Assembly (NCBI GenBank): GCA_029783825.1
Contig: JAREIK010002450.1
Location: 749,039-813,038, forward strand
Direction of reading: 5' to 3'
DNA: 64,000 bases
Origin: Sapria himalayana
Taxonomy: Eukaryota > Streptophyta > Magnoliopsida > Malpighiales > Rafflesiaceae
This document shows, piece after piece, positions 23,656-34,613 of this stretch. Position numbers and translations under genes: made by a program. The notes under the pieces are model-generated. The model saw only the letters and a list, made by a program, of their open reading frames with translations, ran no database searches and was not told the DNA's origin. The stretch's first letter is position 1. Each line of letters opens with the position of its first letter.

Positions 23656-24012
23656 TTGACAGAGAAATTTGGCTCAAAAAAGCAAGTAAAGGAAGAGTTG
23701 GACAAATGGGGAGAAAATGGTAGAATAATTTCATATTTGTACAAATTTCTAATGAGGAATTTTAATAAAAAAGAAAAAGCTTGGACCAAAAGTATATGGA
23801 TTAAAAAGTATATCCCGAAATATGTCGTGCACCTATGGATTGCTAAATACAGAAAGCTCAAAATGAAGGATCAGGCCTTCACACAGCTACAGAATATAAA
23901 CTGCGAATTCTACCCCCAGGCAGAATCCATAAATCACATTTTTTTGAATGCAGCTATTCTAAGTCCATCCTGGATGAACTTAAAGGCTGGCTTGGGATCA
24001 ATGAAAATCTAG
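23656..24012 (+). pseudogene. LINE ORF2 C-terminal zf-RVT region
   Basis: An open frame with W.KK..PKYVVHLWIAKYRKLKMKDQ, then CEFY..ESINHIFLNAA. This is the zf-RVT pattern (C..C..E...HLFF.C) found at the end of plant L1 ORF2, with the second and last Cys replaced (Tyr, Asn). The 3' UTR follows to 24,255. Confidence 0.75.
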
Positions 24013-24255
24013 AATCTTTAGACGTTATTTTTAAAGACTTGAAGATCAAATATGCTAAGGACAATCCAAAGAATACCAAATCTAGAGAGAGAAAAAAAGA
24101 TATCTTGAAGGAAAGGCTCAAGATGCTAGTTTTTTAGTTTGAAAAATTAAAATAGATATTTACATTATTTTCGACAATGAATGTAATCATCTAAATCTTG
24201 TGTAGCTTGTACAAATATTTTTGATATTGAATATTTATTACTTTTCAAAAAAAAT

Positions 24256-24271
24256 ACAAGGAATTTGCTCA
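24256..24271. repeat. Target-site duplication, right copy (LINE)
   Basis: ACAAGGAATTTGCTCA directly after the A-rich LINE tail. The copia sequence resumes here. Confidence 0.85.
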
Positions 24272-24633
24272 TCTTTAAAGAAATCCGAATAAATATAATT
24301 CATATTGAAATTATGGATGAAGATGATACAAAATATTTTTACATCACCTCAATTATTTATGGTAAGAAGCTTATAATAAAAAAATTCTTAGCATTATCAT
24401 ATAAGTTATATCATACAAATATCAAATATATCAAGTCATATGTTATTTTGAACAAGAAGTTCAATGACTCAATAACTTTTGTTCTTTGGCATGCCATGCT
24501 AGAAGACCCAAGATCCTTAATAATGCAGAGAATCATAGAACACAGACATATGTATTCATTAAATGAATTAGAAGATTCTTTTGTTTAGTGAATATCCATG
24601 TGCTACTTGCTCACAAGGTAAATTGATAGTTAG
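24272..24633 (+). pseudogene. Copia gag-pre-integrase fragment (lineage B copy 2)
   Basis: It continues the copia frame broken at 17,462: a block matching 7787-8150, with VLWHAMLEDPRSLIMQRIIE (the GPI domain) and then CATCSQGKLIV (the integrase zinc region). It is cut at 24,633 by the gypsy LTR. Confidence 0.8.
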
Positions 24634-24995
24634 TGTGATGCCCCAAAACCCAGGAGTCCATTGACCAACTATCTTTAAGAGTATAATCACAACTCTCGGA
24701 CAACACTTTTATATCAAAATGAAATTATTTCAATTTGTTTTCCTAAATATCCATCAAAGCCATAATCTAGTTTTTTTTTTCACAATTGCTACCTCAATTG
24801 AGTGTCATCCACTAGTATATATCTTTTATCAAAAATTTTTCTCATTTAAGATGAGTCATGCCTAGTATAAAAGATTCCTACAAGGGCTATCCCCTACTTA
24901 ACTGCAATACAATGGTCATGTTCACAATTTGCACTCACATTCCAAATAAAAATGTACTTTTCTATCATGGACTCCTACATGTTATAAAATGAGAA
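24634..24995 (-). repeat. 3' LTR of the gypsy element
   Basis: It matches 28,698 onward: GGAGTCCATTGACCAACTATC against GGAAGTTCATTGATCAATTATC, then the block with ATATCCATYAAAG, and GACTCCTA near 24,968. It is shorter than the other LTR, so it is probably truncated where it meets the integrase remnant. Confidence 0.75.
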
Positions 24996-26900
24996 AGTAT
25001 ACTAACTTAGTAAATTGGTCCACTTTGATCCATGTTGCAATGTGTATTCAAAATATTATTGGTAGGTGAGTCAAAAAATTTATCATGATATGCTCACACT
25101 TCCACTCATCTACCTCCACGGGAAAAAGTATTTCTATTAGCCTATGGTGCTCATCTTTAACTTGTTGACATGTGAGAAATCAATGAAGAAAGTCCCCAAT
25201 GTATTTCTTCATCCCACTCTAGTAATACTAGTGATGATGGTTTAGCCTTTGTCACTTGGGTGCACCGCAAAATGAGAGAAAAGAAACTCTTTGAAGAACT
25301 TTTCTCTCAAATATGTTGATTATTGAACTATAGCTTTTTCCATTTACCAAAGACTACTATCCATGTAAATGGTTTAGCCTTTGTCACTCATATTTGATCA
25401 TATATGGTCCTTAATTGACATTATCTCTATGTTATGTCCTTGTGACTTAATCATTCTGCTCAGTAGAGAAGATGTAACAACTAAACTCCCCAAGGTACCT
25501 TGAGTCTATCCTCAATAATGTAGCTCAAACTATCACACTCTCTCAAGCATCTTCCACTCTCGAGAAGTCACACTATCCAATGCACTTTGTCACCCATGAC
25601 TAAGTGCATCAGTCATCATATTTACTTTGTCAAGATAGTAATACAATGTGAAGTCATAATCCACTAGATACTTCATCCACCTATATTGCCTCATGTTGAA
25701 GTCTCATTGTATATAAAATATACTTCAAACTCTTGTGATCTGAAAATACCTCAAATTGATCCCAATATAAATAGTGGCACCAAATCTTCAAAGCAAAAAT
25801 AATCGTGGTAAACTCCATGCCATGCATTGAGTAACTCTATTTGTGGTATTTTAATTATTAAGAAGCATAAACTCCATCCCTAGAAGCATCATAATACATT
25901 GTGAATCTGTGTCCCCTCTTTAGAACTATCATAATAGGAGTTAAACTAAGCCACATCTTTTAACTCTAGGAATATCTTCTTGCATGAGACATTTCATTCA
26001 AACTTGACCTCCTTCTGAGTTAGGTTCATCATAGGTGTAGCTAATTGATAGAAGATCTCAATGAACCTCTTGTAGTACTCTTCCAATCTCAAAAATTAGC
26101 TTTGGTCTCTCCAAACTCATAAATGCTTCAAAAATTTTTAGGATTGAGTCCATAGATACACCTGAAGCTGATATCACATGCCCCGTGAATTTCACCTCAG
26201 TAAGTCAAAACTTACTCTTACTAAATTTGGCATACAATTGATAATCTCTTTAACTTTAGAGAATAATTTTCAAGTACTCATCATGCTCCACCTCATACTT
26301 GGAGTAGATCAAGATGTTGTCCATGAAAATCATAAAAAACTAATCTATATGGGATTTCAACACCTTATGCATTAGGTCTATGAGTGTCAATGGAACATTT
26401 GTCAATCTGAATGGCATCATTATGAACTCAAAAAGCTCATACCACATTTTAAATATTGTCTTAGGTATAAACTCTGACATACCTATAACCATCATGTCCA
26501 TAGTGAGTAAAATAATTGAGATATTTAACCCATAATTTTGTCACATCTAATTAACATTTACCCTATTTCATTGAAGAGAACACATAAGTAGTGATTTTTC
26601 TCAAGTTTCAAACTTTAAGCTTTGACTTTTCACATAAGATGCAATAATAAAGAATGTAATGTACCATAATCAAATAACACTCTTGCCCACATGCAAGAAA
26701 GTATAAAGTTATCCCATATAACTAATTGATCTATAATCTCAGTCTAAGGTGTGATGACATAATCATGCCCCATACTTTAGCCCCTCTTGCTAGCTTATGA
26801 AGTAGTAGGTGCTTGTGTAGTAACATGGGTATGATGTTGCTTCCCCTAGTCCATGCTAGAGTGAGTAGGAATAAATTGTGTTTGTGCACATTCTACTAAT
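24996..26900 (-). pseudogene. Gypsy pol remnant: protease, RT, RNase H, partial integrase
   Basis: Read on minus. Protease: RVLFDYGTLHS near 26,690, where the family has DSG. RT: YELFEFIMMPFRLTNVP near 26,400-26,450 and FMDNILIYS near 26,300-26,330, where the family has FIDDILIYS; the second catalytic Asp is Asn. RNase H: YSMHGMEFTTIIFALKIW near 25,780-25,830, then CHYLYWDQFEVFSDHKSLKYIF. Downstream: SALDSVTSREWKMLE and LREKFFKEF...HFAVHPS, matching the linker and integrase zinc region of plant gypsy elements. Many stops are present. Confidence 0.8.
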
Positions 26901-26999
26901 GATTGGGAATGTGGTGTCCCATTACTCTGGAATTCCTACAATTGGGGTGAATTTGTTTCATGTAATCATGCTGATGGTTATAATAGCATAGACTCTGCT

Positions 27000-28680
27000 C
27001 TGATGGGCTAGGAGCCTTGAAGTCTCTCCCACCTTGGGATGATTGATCACAACCTTGGCCTTAAAAGTCATGGTCATATCTATGAAATTCTTGAAGAGTA
27101 GAAACCCTTTGTTTCTTTACCAAGCTAAAAAAAGAAGATTTGTTATCCCTCCTTCCTCTTATCTTTCACTTTTTAATATCAGATGCTCCATGTAGCATCC
27201 ACCACTCTTTTAATGGTCATGGCTATCTTGACTATTAAATCCATGCCTTGTAGGATGAGTCACATAATATTACCCCATATAGAAAATTTCAAATAATCCT
27301 CAAACTTTTTCACCTTTGACTCATCAGCAAAATGGACTAATTTAGTGAACTTGGCCATGTATTCAAATATTATCTTTGTCTATTATGTTAGTTATATGAA
27401 CTTTAAGCTTGTTGTATATGTAATTTGTTTTAACTTAATAATCTGTTTTAATATTTTCATGTAAGTGCAAGAAATGAAATATTAAAAGCCCGGGGATGCA
27501 GCAGTAGCACAATAATGGAGGTCCCGTTGTCCGATCAGCGGGCCGAAATTTTTGGAGCAGAGCCTGGCCCGGTCCATGATCTGACCCACTTCGGTTAAAT
27601 GAACCGGCTGTTTATTTTCTGTATAAAAACATTTGTATTTATTTTTCGGGCGGCTGTTTTTTTTGACCCGGTTGAACTATTCATCGTCTCTTCTTCTCTC
27701 TCTCTGCGCGATTTCGCGACTACCGTGCTGCATACTGTAAGATATTATTTCTTGGTTTTAATCTGTAACGCATAAGCATTTTCTGGTGGAGGTAGCTAGT
27801 CGTATTGAGCGACTAGCGAACCACGTTATTTGCTGTGTTGATTTCTCGTTTTGATTCTGTCGTGGATGCTTGTGGATTGAGAATATATATTGCTTGTTTC
27901 TATGTTTTCTATTCTTAATCTCACTACCCGTGGAAGTGCGATTGCCCAACAAAGCTTGTGTATATCAAGTAATAAATGGGAAATACTTGGCCATGAAGAG
28001 CTCACTGAACTCTTTCCATGTCATTACCTTCAATTCTATTAAGGATCTAACTCAATCCTACTAATCTTGAAATTTACACTATAATTGGAATGAGGCTAGC
28101 TTTATCATTGTAATATCAGACTCTGAGGTAATTTTTATAACCTCCAAAATATTTTTAACTTATCTAAACTAATGATCAACTACCATCGGGATCACTCCTC
28201 CCATGACTATTCAAGGATGTTGTGTTTTAAACCTTTGAAGATTATTTGACCTCTCTTGATCAATTATTTCATTAGCTTGTGCAATTACAGTAATCACACC
28301 ACTCTCCTATGCAATGGATACAGTCACAATACCAATAGTCCTAATGAAGACTCACTGATTGAATGTTGGTGGCATTGGATTGTTATCCTGTGCATCACCT
28401 CTATCTCCTCTTGCTTGATTTGTCATCCACACATGCCTAGTAGAAAAATTTATGTTTCTTTTCTAGTATTACTAATAATACATATGTCAACTATTAATAG
28501 ACATCACATCATGAACTATTCTAATTCATTTTATTTCCAAATCCCTATGGTTATGTCCTCTGATTGTGGTGTTCATCTTTATCACAATAAGTAATGCACA
28601 ATCATATAGCACAAAACATGCAATACAAAATGAGTGTAGTGGTTTAATACATGCTCATCAAATCCTATGTAATCATAACT
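27000..28680 (-). pseudogene. Gypsy gag remnant, interrupted by an insertion
   Basis: On minus, MTWKEFSELFMAKYFPF (27,980-28,030) and then EYMAKFTKLVHFADESKVKKFE (27,300-27,365) are consecutive parts of a typical gypsy capsid (the retrotransposon gag domain). They are split by about 570 bp of unrelated, GC-richer DNA at 27,386-27,953. Stops are frequent. Confidence 0.75.
27386..27953. mobile_element. Solo-LTR-like insertion in gypsy gag
   Basis: About 570 bp, clearly GC-richer than the surroundings, beginning TGTTAG and ending CCAACA, so the ends fit the TG...CA inverted pattern of LTRs. TATAAAAA at about 27,622 could be a TATA box, followed by a CT-rich stretch (27,690-27,705). It splits gag at adjacent codons, as an insertion would. 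No internal coding region was found. The flanking 5 bp do not match, so the target duplication is lost or the edges are off by a few bases. A TRIM or other short element is possible. Confidence 0.55.
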
Positions 28681-28682
28681 TG

Positions 28683-28694
28683 GCTCTAATACTG
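28683..28694 (-). other. Gypsy primer-binding site
   Basis: The minus strand reads CAGTATTAGAGC, three mismatches from TGGTATCAGAGC, and lies 3 nt inside the LTR that begins at 28,698. Confidence 0.65.
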
Positions 28695-28697
28695 AGT

Positions 28698-29190
28698 TGT
28701 AATATCCTAAATTTTGGAAGTTCATTGATCAATTATCAACCCTTACAAAACTTATAATGTCAGGTAACCTGATACTACTTTATTATAATATATAAGGTTA
28801 TAGCACAATAGTTCTTGAGAGTTTAATCACAACACTCTCATACAAAACATTTATATCAAAATAGATTTATTATAATATATTTTACAAAATATCCATTAAA
28901 GTCACAATCCAGCTTTCTTCACAATTATTACCTTGAATAAGCGCCTTCCATTAGTATTTGTCCTGCACTTAAATATTTCCCATATAGGATGAATCATACC
29001 TAATAGACAAGACTCCTACAAGGGCTACCACCTACATAAGTACAATGCAATGGTCATGTTCATAATTTTTACTCACATTCCAACTAAAAATTTCTTTTTC
29101 TACTATAGACTCCTAGGTGTCATGAAATTAGATGAGACTCAAATGTGTATGATGCTCTGAGCCTTTATCGACTCCCACCACATAATGCAC
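28698..29190 (-). repeat. 5' LTR of the gypsy element
   Basis: Plus-strand start TGTAATATCC at 28,698 is firm. The right edge is estimated near 29,190 at CCCACCACATAATGCACA. Confidence 0.65.
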
Positions 29191-29829
29191 ATGCCAATGT
29201 ATGATAAATTACCATTGATGAATGCATTCAATAAATACTTTGAAATAAAAGTTATTTGTTTATAAACAAAAACTTTTATGGATGCCACTATTTCAAATGA
29301 TTATTTCTTTAAATCAAAATCCATGTGTTTCTTGGGTAGTTGATTTTTAGGGTCTCATAATAGAACTCCACATGCCTTCCAATACTAATTTGGCTTTCAA
29401 TGTTGGATATATCTAAACCAGTCCAAGCCTTTCATTCAAGGGACAATATAACCTTTCTTGTTATAACCTACAAATGTTGTTTTCTTGTGTTATATAATAG
29501 TGTTACTATGTTGGACATTGTCTAATGGTACCAAGCAACTTCATCAATCATCAAGTATAATGATTGATTATAACCATACACTCACACTTATTTAAAACAA
29601 TATCTATATGCATATGTAATGTAATGCATTAGTTCATGTCAATATCATGTAACATATGAATGAAAATAATAAAGCTCATTTATATCATATATTTTATTGT
29701 GTATCATAGATAATTATATCACGTGCATATAATTTTAAAATATTATTTAATTTCAATGTATATTACGAGTCAATTCTTATCACTATAATTCCCTCATGTA
29801 TTAGGAATATTTGTGTCATAAAATTATCA
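29191..29829. other. Intergenic, no feature recognised
   Basis: AT-rich spacer with no motif-bearing frame. Possibly diverged copia or gypsy sequence. Confidence 0.4.
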
Positions 29830-30312
29830 TGTTAGAAAAGATGTATCAATCGAGTCATGCCAAATATCACATGGATTATGTTTCGAGTTGTGTCATGCCG
29901 ATAGACCAAGATGGGAGGTAGACTCGACATGACTTGATGGACTAGTTTCCTTAACCATGCATATTGGATCAAACTAGGTCATGTCAGGTTAGTCATGGGC
30001 AAAGCTGGTCATGGCTTGGTCATGGCACTAGTTAGTGTCATAATGGACCCTAGCCCATAGTCCCTGCTTGTGCCCCTTGGCTGGCACTGGCCAATCAGGC
30101 AATGACTTGTGGCTTGTGCCACTATTTTGTGTTAGAATACCAAACATGTGGGCCATGCTTAGCATGGTACATACCCATGCGGTCTCGGCATGGCATTGCA
30201 TAAGCCATGCCATTGATCAACACATGAACAATCCAGACATGATCTTGGACTATGTCATGTCAGGCCTAGTATGACTTAATCAGGTCATGCTAGGACCACT
30301 TGATCCACTTGA
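29830..30312 (-). mobile_element. hAT-like element end with TCATG/GGCATGG subterminal repeats
   Basis: Dense TCATGTC, CATGGC and GGCCATG motifs. On the minus strand it begins near 30,312 with AAAGGTGTCAAGTGG, like the (C/T)AGGGGTGTCAA ends of plant hAT elements. It shares blocks such as GGCCAATCAGGCAATGACTTGTGG (as close variants) with 36,430-36,890. No transposase is present, so it is a non-autonomous or solo-end remnant. Confidence 0.5.
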
Positions 30313-31289
30313 CACCTTTATGTTAGAAGGTTTTGCAAAAGCATACAATTTAATTAATTTTGCTTAAACAGTATTAGGTAGCTCTCAAGTCTAAATTCAA
30401 CTTTAATTTTCATCTTGTAAACAAAACTTTTAGACTAATATTTTCTAACTAATTATTCTCCTACATGTCTACTTTAATTATGACTTTGACTCATCTTATT
30501 TGGATCAATATAATTTAACTTATGACCCAAACCACAAAAATTTTTTTTGCATTGGGGACAAAATTAGTCTTGTGACTTAAACCTCAAAGTCAAGACTTTT
30601 TGAGAATAATTTAGTTCTTGGTATTTTTTTAGATATTTATAGATGTATTTCTTAACTATCATCTTGGACTTGAATTATCCAAATTGGAGGCTCAAAGGCC
30701 ATGTTATGGCCAAAATAAAAACTCATGTTCTATGAAAATTTTGATATCAACTCCTTTTTACACAATTTTGATCATAACTTACATATCTTTTTTACAGAAT
30801 TTTTACCTTTAACCTTGGACATTCCAAAATAAACCAAAACACAACAAGCTAAGCATATAAAGATTGATAAAAATATGAATAAACTTTATACACAATCCCC
30901 CCATAATACTTTTAGCCCATATGATGGAATTAAACCTAAGTAAGAAGAATTTATAATTCTTGGAATGTAGTTAAACCAAAGGAGATCTCATGAATACTTT
31001 CTAACCCAAAATTATCTGATCCAAATCTCCTATTTTGAAACTTCTGTAAAATCTTTTAATTTTGGTACCAATTGGTTGCCCTCTTTGAGTAGAAGAATTT
31101 AATTCTTTTCCAGACTAAATCTAACTAACAAAACTCTATAAAACTAAGAGATAAGATACGGAAGCCCATTTCTCTCTTCAATTTCTCTCCTTCACGAAAA
31201 CTTTCTGCTTTTTTAAGGATGGGTTGCTATTCTCTTTGTTTCCCTTTTTTTTCACATAAATCCATTAATTTTAGCAAACTCAATATATA
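30313..31289. other. Intergenic, no feature recognised
   Basis: AT-rich, low coding potential, no repeat structure noticed. Confidence 0.45.
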
Positions 31290-31650
31290 TAAATTTGGTG
31301 TCGCAATGACTATATCATATGTCATGACACTAAGATAGTTATGATGTCATAACAGAAATCACAATTCTATGGTCTAGTTATGACATCAAATAACGTGTGA
31401 TATCAAAAGTTTGTTGCAAGACCAAAACACATTAGCAACATCAAATAACATATCGTGACATCAAGAGTTTGTCACAATACCAAAACACATTTATGACAAG
31501 AATTAACACATCATGTCATCAAAAATCTATGATGACACCAAAACATAATTGCGATCATAATAGAAATCACAACTCCATGGTCCAGTCAAGACATTAAATA
31601 ATATGTCATGATCCCAAGTTAGTGATGTCGTGATCTCAAGTATCATGATA
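31290..31650. repeat. Minisatellite of about 60 bp (TGACATCAA...ACCAAAACACAT type)
   Basis: Imperfect repeats of a unit resembling ATGACATCAAAAGTTTGTCGCAA plus GACCAAAACACATTAGCAACATCAAATAA, seen about five to six times. A longer block, AGAAATCACAAYTCYATGGTC, occurs twice (about 31,352 and 31,564), suggesting a higher-order duplication. Confidence 0.7.
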
Positions 31651-32049
31651 TTATTTCATGTTCTTCTATTGTTACAAGAAAATCTTTTAGACTATAGCTG
31701 AAGTTTGAGCTACTCATAACAGATGAGTTCAATTGTGACATTCATTTTATCATCTAAGATTTAGAAAAAATTCATTAAATTCAAATTTAACTGGGTTTTA
31801 TAGTTAGATTATGAATTAATAAAGTCACATTTGAGTCACCTTTAAGTCTCTTGTTCACTAGACACCATCCTAAAAATTTTTTTTATCATATACCTCCACG
31901 AGGGCTTTTTGTTTATCATGCATTATTTTTAAGAAGATTTAGTTAGCAAAGAGAATAAATTGAATAAAAGACCAATGAAGAGATTTGAAATAAAAAAATG
32001 GCACTTGAAGAAGCATAGATACATGAAATTATGAAATCTCAATAATTTT
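31651..32049. other. Intergenic, no feature recognised
   Basis: No gene. TTACAAGAAAATC near 31,673 resembles a CACTA terminus but is not supported by other evidence. Confidence 0.4.
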
Positions 32050-33790
32050 GGTGTGCCATAGAAAAAAAAATGGGATCAAAATAAAATTATTAGCAGTAAT
32101 AGTTTTACCGTCCAAGTGATATTAGACATCATAAGAAATAATGATTATCTCAAACCACAAAATATAAAAGAATGTCAAAATAGAAATGATAGCCAAAATA
32201 AAAAGAAACTATGCATGAAGAATTAAACTCGTTAATGAAAATAATGAGATCAAGAGATATAAAGCACAATTAATAAAACAAGGTTTCTTGTAGAAACTTG
32301 GTATTGATTACAAGGAAACATATTCTCTTATCATGAACACGATTACTTTTCTTTTTCTAATATGATTGGAAGTCTCTAAAAGATTGGATATGTATCTCAT
32401 AGGTATCATCACATCTCTTATCTATATGGATCCATAGATAATAACATATATACAAAATTTCCTAAATGAATTATTTTGAATGATGCAAATAATATAAAGC
32501 CTTGTATATGAGCTCAATCAAATTATAATGAAATATATTTGGGTTGAAGTAGTACTAACACGTGGTACAATCATTTTAGTATTTATTGAAAGAATGGTAT
32601 GCAAGTAATTCTATATGCCCATGCATATTTATTAAGAAATTAAAAATCAAATTTGCAATTATTATTGTGTATATTGATGGTTTAAATTTTATTGAGACTC
32701 TTGAAGAGCTCATAAGAATAACAAAATATTTTTTTAAAAAACTTGAGATGAAAGATTTAAAGAAAATAAAATTTTGTCTTGACTTGCAGATCAAGCATTT
32801 CTTTATTTGAGTTTTAGTTTGCCAATTGGAATATACTAAGAAACTCTCAATATATTTATATTTGGATAAAAGTAAAACATACCATTTAAGTTCATCAATG
32901 GTTATCCATTCACTTGATGTGAAAAAAAAAAGACTCATTTCATCCTTATGAAAAGAGTAAAAGAATTGTTTGGTCCAGAAGTATTATATATTTGTGTCAT
33001 AGTTGCATTCATGTATCTTGTTAATTGTATTTGCCTAGATATTATTTTTTCCTATTAGTTTATTAGTCGGGTATAGTTTCTCTCAAACTCAAAGACATTG
33101 AAATAGTATCAAGCATATATTGCATTACCTCCAATGAACAACTGATATGAGTTTATTTTACTCATTGAAATCAAAGCAATTATTATTTGGATATGATGAT
33201 GCAGGATACCTTTTAAACCAACATATGATCAGATCACAAAAAAAGAATGCATTAAATTATAATGGAACTACTATTTCATTAAGATCCTATAAGTGGATAA
33301 TTATGATTATATCATCAAATCAGTCTATGATTATAGTAATTCATGAAGTAAGTTATGAATGTATAACTTATTATTTCGTGAAGTAAAATTATAGTAATTC
33401 ATGAACTGCTATTTCATGAAAATTCTTTAAGTATACAATGGTGGGTATATCATCATATTAGTTAAAGATTATGGCTAAGATCGTTCATTTAACATTTTCA
33501 AAATCATTTGAACTCCCTTCTATAAAATATAATCTGGCAATAATTTTTTTAAAAAAAATGTTGCTTTATTGCACATATCAAAGGAGATTAAATTAAGGAA
33601 GATAAAACTAAACATATTTCTCCAATGTTCTTTTATACAAAAAATTCTATAAGAGTGATTAGAATTGCATTCCACAAATATGCTCAAGTGACACTTTAGC
33701 CAACTTATTCACAAAGTGATTGTCAACCTCAAAATTCAATAAACTAATACATAAGATTGGGATGCACAAATTTAAAGATATCGACATGAG
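32050..33790 (+). pseudogene. Copia RT and RNase H remnant (lineage B copy 2)
   Basis: It parallels 9000-10,720 of copy 1: the region before RT near 32,140-32,330, then CIFIKKLKIKFAIIIVYIDG at about 32,620-32,690, where YIDD has become YIDG, LKDLKKIKFCL near 32,755, and RNase H pieces near 33,150-33,440. A degenerate polypurine tract ATGAGAGATAG precedes the 3' LTR near 33,786. Confidence 0.8.
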
Positions 33791-33804
33791 AGATAGCATA
33801 CTTA

Positions 33805-34207
33805 TGAGAAGATATTAGTGTATTATACTTTTTTTTCTCTTAATCTATGATTTATCTCACTGAATGTTACTGACAATTTTAATTAAAACAATATTAATAG
33901 ACTAAGAAAAATTAATAATATTATATGAATGTTTTTTTCTTTTTCCTTCACTAGGTTTTATCCCATTATCTTTTAATAGCAAGATTTTATAACTTAGGAT
34001 TTTCATAAAGCACAATTAATATAAATAATTTAAACAATTTTTTGTAAGCATATCATGATAATGTGATACTTATGATAATAATCAAATGAGAAGTTTTATT
34101 CTCTCTACCTTTATTTCTCACTATATTTCTCTTTTTTAATTCTCCTATTTTCATAAACAAAGAAAATATTATGTATCTTGGTTTTATATTTTTATAACAA
34201 TTTCACA
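33805..34207 (+). repeat. 3' LTR, lineage-B copia copy 2
   Basis: Starts TGAGAAGATATTAGTG (copy 1 has TGATTGGACATTAGCAC) and ends TTTCACA. It matches 16,200-16,363 closely. Confidence 0.7.
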
Positions 34208-34613
34208 ATAATGGTTTTTGGATACTCAAATATTTCAGTTTTAAGGTACAAAGAAGTAGTTTTCCACTATTTTTTTTTTAACCTGGTACGATATCAATTA
34301 AAATATTACTTTGAAATTTCTTCCATTTTTTTCCAAAAAAAGTGCACGAACCCATTTTTTTTTCTAAGTTTGACTAAACACAAATATTTAGTACAACACA
34401 TTAACTGACCATTTTCACAACATTGTTGCGTCAAGTAAATGAAAATTTACATTGCATTTGAACTTGTTTAGTGAGGTTTTATTTAAGACAATGCAAAGTA
34501 TATGTGCTAAATAATTTTAAAACAGGATCAATAATTTTATAAGTGAGCGATATGGCACTTCACTCTATCATAGATAAATAACACAATATGTTGGGCATGC
34601 TCAATTACATCTT
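34208..34613. other. 3' flank of the S13 gene
   Basis: AT-rich. On the minus strand this lies downstream of the S13 stop codon and should hold its 3' UTR. No polyadenylation signal was assigned. Confidence 0.4.

Larger units (their letters stand above)
17463..24255 (+). mobile_element. L1-clade LINE, full-length-like, inactive
   Basis: A 6.8-kb non-LTR element with ORF1 (DUF4283 plus CCHC knuckle), ORF2 (APE endonuclease, RT, zf-RVT), a short A-rich tail (CAAAAAAAAT) and a 16-bp target duplication. It lies in the same orientation as its copia host. An unusually long 1.2-kb inter-ORF stretch contains a 24-bp minisatellite. Both ORFs are broken by several stops and frameshifts. Confidence 0.9.
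24634..29190 (-). mobile_element. Ty3/gypsy LTR retrotransposon, minus strand, inactive
   Basis: Direct repeats at 24,634 to about 24,995 and 28,698 to about 29,190, both starting TGTRAT on the plus strand. The interior reads on the minus strand. From high to low coordinates it holds a primer site (28,683-28,694), gag, protease, RT, RNase H and the integrase start. Integrase is truncated: after the zinc region only ATWIKVDQFTKLVYFL remains before the low-coordinate LTR. A GC-richer element is inserted within gag. No target duplication could be read, because copia sequence does not resume directly. Confidence 0.85.
15960..34207 (+). mobile_element. Ty1/copia lineage B copy 2, split by nested insertions
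   Basis: An 18-kb composite. Related LTRs lie at about 15,960-16,363 and 33,805-34,207. Between them, pieces match lineage-B copy 1 in order: protease (17,220-17,462), gag-pre-integrase (24,256-24,633), then RT and RNase H (32,050-33,790). The gaps are filled by an L1 LINE, a minus-strand Ty3/gypsy and further repeats. About 0.9 kb of expected integrase sequence after 24,633 was not found, so part is deleted. The host element must be older than its passengers. Confidence 0.8.

Noticed and set aside
31668..31685. CACTA-like terminus (TTACAAGAAAATC)
   Set aside because: The orientation points away from the adjacent repeat array, and no transposase or partner end was seen.
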